A stretch of DNA of 64,000 nt from Symbiodinium natans (lineage: Eukaryota > Sar > Dinophyceae > Suessiales > Symbiodiniaceae): assembly GCA_905221605.1 (NCBI GenBank), contig CAJNDS010002417.1, positions 186,001 to 250,000 of the forward strand, given 5' to 3'. Position numbers and translations under genes: made by a program. Under the pieces are notes generated by a model. That model saw nothing but the letters and a program-made list of their open reading frames with translations, was not told the origin of the DNA and ran no database searches. This document shows, in pieces, positions 57,758-64,000 of the stretch. The first letter of the stretch is position 1; each line of letters opens with the position of its first letter.

Positions 57758-59962
57758 TCTCGCAGAGCTGCGATAGTGCTACACCATGCCAAAGAACAAG
57801 CAGGAGACTCAATTCTTCTGTATGACTCAATCTATGGAGTCCGTAAAGAAAACTTGTGGGCACAATTGATTAAGGCTGAGCACTACATCGAAGCCATCTT
57901 CATCAGAAGTGTTTGTGTCAATCAGCTTTACCCCGCCACTGCTCTCATTAACTCTTTTAATGAGATTATCCGGCATCATGCTGATCCCAGTGAAAACGCA
58001 GAACAGCATATCAGTAGTGAAGCACTCACTATTGAGCAAGCTAAGATAATGAAGGTTGCAAGCTGGGGCAGCCCTGTCCCTTCTGCAACCTATATGACCA
58101 TCACCTCAGAGGATGATTTTGGCTTGCCTAATCCGCCCTGTGCCCATCTTCTGCCACAAGCACAGGAATGCCAAAGTGGTACTGAATTTACTCTCGCCCA
58201 AAAGGGCAAATTCGATGAGGAGTCAGAACACCAAGCCAGTGTTAGTCTCCAACCCGACCCTAGTACTGCTTTGGCGACACAGCTTGATAATGCATCTCTT
58301 CCTGAAGTGCACTCCATTGCTACTGATTCCGATGAGGAACAGAGACCGCAACAACATGAAGTTCAAACTGCGCTGAACTCTGAGAAGAATGGCTCTGATA
58401 GGGGCAGCCAGCCCCTTAAAGCCAAGTCTGACTTGAGCTCTGATTCTCAGATGCGAAGAGTCAAGAAAAGCCTCGATAAGCTTAACAATGCCAAGCCTGT
58501 CTCCAAGAGAAAAGACGGTAAAATTGGAAGCAGGAACAATCAAAGTAATGCTGTCTCGTCGGAAGACTGCATACAGGTCGCACTCGGTGTTGAACGTTAC
58601 ATCATCTTATCGCTTTTTGATGGATGCGGAATATCACGTGCTGTCACCGTTGAATGCCTCAAGCAACAACCAGTTGCGGCTGTAAGTGCAGAAAGTGACA
58701 GCGTCCTTCGCGCCCTCATATGCCATAAGTATGACTATGACAAAAGCCAAAGATGGGCTCTTGACTCGCACCGTGTGCCATCGATCGCAATCGATGACGT
58801 TTGGACTCTACTTAAAGAGGATTACCGATTGCTGCGTGAATGTTTGTCTTTCCTGGGAAGGACTCATCCACAAAAAACAGCCATCATCATTCCCGCCGGT
58901 TCCCCCTGCCAAGATCTCACGGTTGCAGGGTCCAGCTCAGGTGGATTAGGACATCGCTCGCAACACATGCTTGTCTTATACGCAATTTTGCTTGCATTCC
59001 AAAGCATTGAACCCAGTATCCTTCAGTGCGTGCACATCTTCCTTGAAAATGCTGGGTCTATGAAGCCCATCCACCAGGACTTCATTCAGCAGATCTTCGG
59101 AATACGTGATTGTTGCTGCCATCACATTGCTGGAGCTACATTCGGCCATGTTGAAAGGAAAAGGAAATTCTTCACTAGATATGGGCAAATTGGCACCTTC
59201 AGCAACCGCCCCACTCCGTGGTTCCAAGGATGGCGTCCTGTTGCGGAACACATGTGCGGAATAAAACCCCCCGGCGAAAAGCTAAAGCCTTGGCTTCGTC
59301 CCAAACGCTTTGATCGCGAGAGGGGGCTCCGATTGGCTGCATACTTTTACCACCCCTCTGCCCTTCTTTACCATGTACCCAGCTTCGGCGGAGCTGAAGC
59401 TTTCCAGAGGCAATTCTCACAAGCGGCTAATACCTCCAATGGGGTTCCAAATCTACAATGGGAAAAATTTGTTCCTGATGGACCCATTGGCCTGCGCTTT
59501 GTAACAGATGTTCAGAAGCTTTCTCTTCAAGCGGATATCCCAAGCCTTGCAGCAATGGATCGCTTTGCGGAAGCTAATTACGAACTTCTCCGTGCAGAAA
59601 ATGCCTTCCTTATAGGTGATAGTGGCATTCCTCCTTTCAGGGTTGCTCACTACAAGGAAATGTTGAGAGATGCTGAGCTCGATATCTGGCTTGCAGATGT
59701 GGAAGAACACATTAATGATATGTGTATTGCTTCCATTGTTGGGAATTGCTTCTACCCTGGTGCTCTCAAAGCTGCGATCAAATACACATCCCTTCGAGAG
59801 TTACTGAATGAAAACCCCGACAGTCATTGGAAACCGCTTCCCCTCTCACAGTTTCTCCAATACTGGCCTAGCTATGGCCAACAAGTTCTTGCTGCTACTA
59901 CAGCTGTTAAGCTACAAGACAAGTTTTCGCATAAGTTTCATGCGCCTTTTCCCATGCGATGA
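57722..59962 (+). CDS. C5 cytosine DNA methyltransferase of LINE-3
   Basis: Open from just after a TGA at 57,716-57,718. There is no ATG near the 5' end, so it is probably truncated. The N-terminal 270 residues are acidic and then basic (RRVKKSLDKLNNAKPVSKRK) and lack a known domain. Methyltransferase motifs follow in order: motif I ILSLFDGCGISRA (about 58,605-58,645), motif IV AGSPCQDLTVAGSSSGG with the catalytic Cys codon at 58,907-58,909, and motif VI FLENAGS (about 59,040). Motif VIII is ERKRKFFTRYG (about 59,155) and a motif X-like VGNCFYPGALKAAI lies near 59,740. All catalytic residues are present. It would methylate cytosine using S-adenosylmethionine. Retrotransposon-borne C5 methyltransferases are known from Symbiodinium, so this placement has precedent. 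Confidence 0.9.
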   Translation: MQQFGVFGLNTHSRRAAIVLHHAKEQAGDSILLYDSIYGVRKENLWAQLIKAEHYIEAIFIRSVCVNQLYPATALINSFNEIIRHHADPSENAEQHISSEALTIEQAKIMKVASWGSPVPSATYMTITSEDDFGLPNPPCAHLLPQAQECQSGTEFTLAQKGKFDEESEHQASVSLQPDPSTALATQLDNASLPEVHSIATDSDEEQRPQQHEVQTALNSEKNGSDRGSQPLKAKSDLSSDSQMRRVKKSLDKLNNAKPVSKRKDGKIGSRNNQSNAVSSEDCIQVALGVERYIILSLFDGCGISRAVTVECLKQQPVAAVSAESDSVLRALICHKYDYDKSQRWALDSHRVPSIAIDDVWTLLKEDYRLLRECLSFLGRTHPQKTAIIIPAGSPCQDLTVAGSSSGGLGHRSQHMLVLYAILLAFQSIEPSILQCVHIFLENAGSMKPIHQDFIQQIFGIRDCCCHHIAGATFGHVERKRKFFTRYGQIGTFSNRPTPWFQGWRPVAEHMCGIKPPGEKLKPWLRPKRFDRERGLRLAAYFYHPSALLYHVPSFGGAEAFQRQFSQAANTSNGVPNLQWEKFVPDGPIGLRFVTDVQKLSLQADIPSLAAMDRFAEANYELLRAENAFLIGDSGIPPFRVAHYKEMLRDAELDIWLADVEEHINDMCIASIVGNCFYPGALKAAIKYTSLRELLNENPDSHWKPLPLSQFLQYWPSYGQQVLAATTAVKLQDKFSHKFHAPFPMR

Positions 59963-61088
59963 ACTTAATGCGGTTGGCTGGCTCATACAAGGTTTAACTG
60001 TCAATAAGCCTGTTGTTCTGGAGTACACCCCCGGCCAAGGTAAATTCCAAGGCATTAGAGAGAGCGCGTCCGGCATTCCTAGAGGAATTTCCTTTGTGAC
60101 GGAAACTCGATTCCATCAAACGCAAGACTTATTGCAAGAAAAAGGAATCCCATCGGCCATCCAGCGTGTCTTGCAAATTGTTGACCCTCAATTGAAGCTT
60201 TTGTGTGGATCGAGACGCAATGTCATGGCCAATTTGTGCAGAGAGACTGCTGCGAATCTCGGTGCCAAGTTTGCCTTACACTTTCTTGACTTCCCTGCAC
60301 AAGGGTGGTGCCTGATCAGCTTTCTCAAAGCGTTGCATCTTGAGTTTGTCGCGTATAGAGACGAGTTCATCCCTCAATTCCTCCTTGTAAAGGGACAGCA
60401 AAATACCCTCTATGTGCAGCGCTTGAAAGATGCTAACGCTGGCAAGAAGTCTCCGCCAGTCGACTTCTTCCTATATGTCGAACAAGATGATCATTGTGCC
60501 TTAGCAATGCTCAATGCTTCCCAGGCTCGTGATACTGTGCATGCGCTTACCCAAGCATCGATCTTTGAGGTCGTTGACATTGAACGAAGAGGAGCCAGCC
60601 CTGGCACCTTCCTTCACAAAGTAATCCAAGAGAACAGCCAGCTACCAACGCCTTGTCTGATATTTGAGGGTAACGAAGCTGCCTTACACCTGCACGGCCA
60701 TACTATCCTCTGTTCCCCTTACCTTGGGCAAAGGGAACTCTTTGCGCTCTTCTTAACCCCATACTTTGCTGAGAATCATACCAGTAAAGCCTTTGCTTCA
60801 GATTGCAACTCTAACGAAACCTGGCTTGGCGAGGTCTTGCGCGACTTCTCTTGCTTTGCTAAGCTTGCTCTACCGTGTCGACAGGCTGTGTATATTGGTA
60901 TTGATGCACGAGGCGCACATTACACCACATATAAGCAAGGTACGGTGCATCAACAGACTGTCACCCACAACAGCATCCCCTCCACAATTCCCACCCAAGA
61001 AAAGGCATTGCGCATTTATGTCTACGATCGGCAACCTGCTGTCTACCATTGCTTCTATGGGGTCCATCGGGACCCTTTGCCCCTATGA
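59940..61088 (+). CDS. LINE-3 second ORF, function unknown (382 aa)
   Basis: ATG 59,940 overlaps the end of the methyltransferase ORF by 23 nt and lies in the +1 frame relative to it; the frame is also open further upstream to about 59,808. The protein reads like a folded, globular sequence: ELNAVGWLIQGLTVNKPVVL, FLDFPAQGWCLISFLKALHL, VDFFLYVEQDDHCALAMLNA, RQAVYIGIDARGAHYTTYKQ. No domain is recognised. Its place between a captured enzyme and the endonuclease-RT ORF makes it an integral part of the element. Expression could be by reinitiation or by a +1 frameshift at CGA-TGA-A. Confidence 0.75.
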   Translation: MRLFPCDELNAVGWLIQGLTVNKPVVLEYTPGQGKFQGIRESASGIPRGISFVTETRFHQTQDLLQEKGIPSAIQRVLQIVDPQLKLLCGSRRNVMANLCRETAANLGAKFALHFLDFPAQGWCLISFLKALHLEFVAYRDEFIPQFLLVKGQQNTLYVQRLKDANAGKKSPPVDFFLYVEQDDHCALAMLNASQARDTVHALTQASIFEVVDIERRGASPGTFLHKVIQENSQLPTPCLIFEGNEAALHLHGHTILCSPYLGQRELFALFLTPYFAENHTSKAFASDCNSNETWLGEVLRDFSCFAKLALPCRQAVYIGIDARGAHYTTYKQGTVHQQTVTHNSIPSTIPTQEKALRIYVYDRQPAVYHCFYGVHRDPLPL

Positions 61089-64000
61089 CGACGATCCGTA
61101 ACGTGGTGATTAAGGCAAGGTCTACGACCTTCCTTGATCACCTCAATGCCTATGTTGCTTGTCGTAGACATCGCGCACGTGTCAGATCCCTCAACAGCAT
61201 TCTCCTTGCCTACAACCTTCCACTCACCTATCCCACAACACGTGAGCTAAAGCTTGCTCTCATGGCCAATGACAGCCGACCTTTTAACCTAATCGCTGCT
61301 ATCAATCTTCAGCTCCCAACAGAAGAGCTTGAACTTGCACTGAATCTCATAGCTGACAGGCTTGTTCCTTACTTCGACACGATCCCTAAGGAGCCGTGCA
61401 AGCTGCAGGCTGTCGTTAGTTGGAACGTTACCTCGCTGTGTACCTTTGACACTATTGGCCTTGCCAAGCTTCGTACCATTGGTGCGTTGGCTCACCAAAC
61501 GCCAGTGCTTTTGCAGGAAACCAAATGGAATGCTGCCTGTTTACACCGATTCAGACAGGCAACTGCCAGAATAAATACGATTGCCTCTCTCGCTATTTGG
61601 AAGGAATCTGGACACTCTGGAGGAGTCGCTGTCTGTTTGCCACAGGACTATAAAGTAGTAGAAACTGTCGACCTTGTGCCTGGTTTTGCCCTTGCCGTGC
61701 TGGTCAGATTTCGGTCTGTCTGCTACTGGCTCCTGTCGGTTTATTGGCACCCTGATCAATGGGGGAAGCTTTTCCCTGCACTTAGTGCTTTTGTCAAGGA
61801 TGCAACTCATGTGGTTGTCCTTGGGGGGGACTTCAATGCTGTCAATCAGCAGAAGGAGGGTGAGTATGCACATCTCCTTGCTCAAGGCGACATGATTGAA
61901 TGCAAGTCTGACGGGCCAACTTTCGAGCAAGGCTCTACCTGCAGCCACCTTGACCATTACCTTATTTCCAGCTCGCTGTACTTGTCCGCCAAGATCTGTT
62001 CTGTCTCATGGAAGCACAAAAAAGTAACTGGAGGACATCACTTGGTAAAGATTCGGTTTCGGCCGAAGCATAAGCTTGACAAAGATGTCCCGGCGATACC
62101 TGTTCGGACAGTTCCTGCTGCAGCTTTTTCTGTTCCACCTGCGACTACTGACTTGCCTGGCATCGAGGCTGCGGAGACTAGCCCTTTGCACCTTCTTCTT
62201 CGTAAACGAATTAATTGCACTAAAGCCCGCTTGATTGAAGAGCAGAACAAAGGTCAAAAACTCTGCCCTTCTGACGCGCTCGTCGCACAAAAAGCCACAT
62301 GTTTCTTGTGGCATGCAAACCTACGTGCCCAAGCTGGAAACTCAATTGCTGCATTAATTAGGAAGTTGGTACGCCTTTTGAACAGGAGCACTGGTGCGAC
62401 TGTCGGTGTCAACGCAAGCACCGTCACATCTTTAGCCAGGCATATCACCATACCCCCTTTCACGCCGTCAGGTAATGGTTCAGCCGAGCTCCCGAGACAT
62501 TGGCTTCAAGAAGCGCTTAATCGGCTACACCTTGGTGCAGAGCTGAAAACTGCCCCCTCACCAAGTCTTCGTTCCCTGGTTGCTCAAAGAGATTTGCAGG
62601 TTGATAAGTCTAAAATTAAGTGGCAGGCCTTCAGGAAGATCTGCCCTCGAATCATCGATTCGCAACAGGTCAGAAGCGAAAATGGCCAGCTGATCACATC
62701 TATGAGTCAGTTTGATGCTGCACTAAGGGCAACTAGAGCCTTTTGGCACCACTTCCCTTGTCAATACGATAACCAGTGGGACAAACTCCTACAGCCATAT
62801 GCGCAAAGGGCCCCCTTCGTGCCGGCTGACTTACCAGATGAAAGCATCATCTTCAAGGCCATTATTACCACCAAGGATTCTTCCCCGGGTCCCGATGGTG
62901 TGCCCTATGCCTTCTATAGGCAAAATCCGAGTTATTTTGCCAACTTACTTGGGGATCATATGTGGGAGATGTGCTTGTCTCAAGCTGATCATCCGCTTCA
63001 GGCCTTAGTCTTCATTCCCAAGGCAGACAAGGGTGCGTACGCGGACAACTACAGGCCATTAGACATGCCCGATACTTGTGATCGAATCATTGACTCCGCA
63101 ATCTACGCTGTCCTTGCTGAGTCTTTCAAAGACTCGCTACATCCTGCCCAGGCTCTTCTTAATCACTTCAAAGAACCACAGGCAAATTATGCCCAAATGC
63201 AACACTACTTGGAGCTCAAGGATGCCCAGTACACAGTCATGCTTTCCGACTTTGCCAAGGCCTTTGAACGGGTGAATCCCTGGTGGGTACTACAGTGCTT
63301 AGCGGCAAGAGCTGCCCCTGCCTGGATCAAAGCCTACGTCATCCACCTTATGTTTGGGAGGCGCACCCAGCATAAAGTGCAAGGTTTCTTACTCGAGCCT
63401 ATCTCCATCCACCAAGGCCTTGCTATGGGAAGGGCGACTTCTGTTGTCCTTTTCTGTCTCGCCTTAGATCCCTTGATTTGGGCGCTACACGACATTTCTT
63501 CCTTCATAAGACTAACGGCTTACATGGACGATAACAGCGCTGCCTCTAAAGGCCTGCATTGGGTGGAAAAGGCACAAAGAACTTTTGAACCAGTGCACAG
63601 CGCGGGGTTACAAGTTCTCCGTCACCAATGCTTCCAAGCAGGGTTTATTTCTTTACAGGTTCTCCCTGGGGATGTCAGAGCATGCATAGCCCAATTCGGT
63701 GTCGCTTGGATTGAGTCCAAACAGCTTCCCCCGAGCAATACTCTCACCATTGGAGGTCCCTCATTGCATCAAGCCTTGTGCTTACTGCTTCAACAGAACA
63801 TCTACAGCCTCGACCAAGCAATGAGGATGTCCTTGACTAGGCTTGACGTGCGACACGGACTGCTCTTAGTAAGCGGAAGCAAATGCTACGTCCTGTCTCG
63901 CGATATGCTGCTTTGCATGTGCACACAACAGCAAAATTTCCAGGCTTTATTGGCTTGCATTATTGCATCGCCTTGCAAATGCAAGTGCAAAACTTCTATT
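61085..64000 (+). CDS. LINE-3 endonuclease-reverse transcriptase ORF, runs off the window
   Basis: ATG 61,085 overlaps the previous stop as ATGA. I followed the frame codon by codon: it stays open for 972 codons to the last base. APE-type endonuclease motifs are AVVSWNV (about 61,415), LLQETKW (61,508), GGDFNA (61,826), SHLDHYLIS (61,942) and GGHHLVKI. RT motifs are SSPGPDGVPYAFY (about 62,885), FIPKADKG, DNYRPLDMPDTCDRII (63,045), MLSDFAKAFERV (63,240), MGRATSVVLFCLALDPLIW and the catalytic YMDD (63,523-63,534). It has the usual LINE order of endonuclease before RT. The C-terminal part is beyond the window. Confidence 0.9.
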   Translation, partial: MTTIRNVVIKARSTTFLDHLNAYVACRRHRARVRSLNSILLAYNLPLTYPTTRELKLALMANDSRPFNLIAAINLQLPTEELELALNLIADRLVPYFDTIPKEPCKLQAVVSWNVTSLCTFDTIGLAKLRTIGALAHQTPVLLQETKWNAACLHRFRQATARINTIASLAIWKESGHSGGVAVCLPQDYKVVETVDLVPGFALAVLVRFRSVCYWLLSVYWHPDQWGKLFPALSAFVKDATHVVVLGGDFNAVNQQKEGEYAHLLAQGDMIECKSDGPTFEQGSTCSHLDHYLISSSLYLSAKICSVSWKHKKVTGGHHLVKIRFRPKHKLDKDVPAIPVRTVPAAAFSVPPATTDLPGIEAAETSPLHLLLRKRINCTKARLIEEQNKGQKLCPSDALVAQKATCFLWHANLRAQAGNSIAALIRKLVRLLNRSTGATVGVNASTVTSLARHITIPPFTPSGNGSAELPRHWLQEALNRLHLGAELKTAPSPSLRSLVAQRDLQVDKSKIKWQAFRKICPRIIDSQQVRSENGQLITSMSQFDAALRATRAFWHHFPCQYDNQWDKLLQPYAQRAPFVPADLPDESIIFKAIITTKDSSPGPDGVPYAFYRQNPSYFANLLGDHMWEMCLSQADHPLQALVFIPKADKGAYADNYRPLDMPDTCDRIIDSAIYAVLAESFKDSLHPAQALLNHFKEPQANYAQMQHYLELKDAQYTVMLSDFAKAFERVNPWWVLQCLAARAAPAWIKAYVIHLMFGRRTQHKVQGFLLEPISIHQGLAMGRATSVVLFCLALDPLIWALHDISSFIRLTAYMDDNSAASKGLHWVEKAQRTFEPVHSAGLQVLRHQCFQAGFISLQVLPGDVRACIAQFGVAWIESKQLPPSNTLTIGGPSLHQALCLLLQQNIYSLDQAMRMSLTRLDVRHGLLLVSGSKCYVLSRDMLLCMCTQQQNFQALLACIIASPCKCKCKTSI

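Larger units (their letters stand above)
57760..64000 (+). mobile_element. LINE-3: retrotransposon with a DNA methyltransferase
   Basis: Three plus-strand ORFs follow each other with small overlaps: a C5 methyltransferase (to 59,962), an unrecognised protein (59,940-61,088) and endonuclease-RT (61,085 to the edge). No frame-breaking stop is present, so the element may be recent. Codons are more A/T-ending than in LINE-1 and LINE-2. The left edge abuts the copia N-terminal region near 57,757, and the first ORF is already open there, so it is probably 5'-truncated. The right end and any target-site duplication are outside the window. Confidence 0.85.

Noticed and set aside
57716-57776. Start codon for the LINE-3 methyltransferase ORF at GTG 57,776
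   Set aside because: The frame is already open from 57,719 with no ATG, and the element abuts copia here. A 5'-truncated ORF is more likely than a non-ATG start.
1-64000. tRNA, rRNA or snRNA genes
   Set aside because: I looked for cloverleaf-like and conserved rRNA/snRNA sequence by eye and found nothing I could defend. A covariance-model search would be decisive.
1-64000. Bacterial or viral contamination
   Set aside because: Introns, LRR exon modularity, telomere-type repeats and LINE/copia elements with target-site duplications all indicate a eukaryotic nuclear genome.

Overview
The window looks like a stretch of dinoflagellate nuclear genome, most likely Symbiodiniaceae-like. This is inferred from four things: introns bounded by AG|G on both sides with GT, GC and GA donors (16.6-18.5 kb); degenerate TTTAGGG/CCCTAAA telomere-type blocks scattered through the non-coding part; a long retrotransposon-rich half; and a LINE-like element carrying a DNA cytosine methyltransferase, a combination reported from Symbiodinium. 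Nothing points to a bacterial or viral source.

Left half (1-30.7 kb). This is mostly non-coding and repeatedly duplicated. On the minus strand it holds exons of leucine-rich-repeat (LRR) genes. Ten exons are each exactly 84 bp, encode one 28-residue LRR and sit between AG|G splice-like borders. They lie at 29.3-28.9, 14.5-14.2, 11.0-10.7, 8.2-7.9 and 7.2-6.8 kb. A five-exon gene piece at 18,488-16,655 (minus) encodes a domain with an RGWCMAE motif and runs into LRRs, so the LRR exons further left may be its continuation. A direct segmental duplication links about 1.52-7.0 kb with 23.85-29.05 kb, and a tandem duplication links about 9.0-11.43 kb with 12.27-14.91 kb.

Right half (30.7-64 kb). 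This is a nest of retrotransposons. A minus-strand Ty1/copia element (LTR at 33,254-34,097, coding pieces from 34.3 to 57.76 kb) has been hit twice by related LINEs. LINE-1 (35,230-41,987) sits between 12-bp target-site duplications inside the copia RNase H region. LINE-2 (43,675-54,564) sits between 15-bp target-site duplications upstream of the copia reverse transcriptase. Taking out either insertion restores the copia frame. A third element, LINE-3 (about 57,760 to the right edge, plus strand), abuts the copia 5' part.

The most interesting system is in LINE-1 and LINE-2. Both encode apurinic-type endonuclease, reverse transcriptase and an array of C2H2/C2HC zinc fingers, and both end in a compact ubiquitin-specific protease (USP, peptidase family C19) domain with Cys, His and Asp boxes and a QQDAHEF-like helix. 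Between the zinc fingers and the USP, both carry a second conserved protein of about 325-380 residues in the +1 frame, while the polyprotein frame stays open beneath it. The two overlapping proteins are clearly homologous, so this is a conserved architecture. LINE-3 carries a different captured enzyme, a complete-looking C5 DNA methyltransferase, followed by an unrecognised 382-residue protein and an endonuclease-reverse transcriptase ORF. Stop/start overlaps link these three ORFs. The window therefore has two LINE types that captured host-regulatory enzymes, a deubiquitinase and a DNA methyltransferase.
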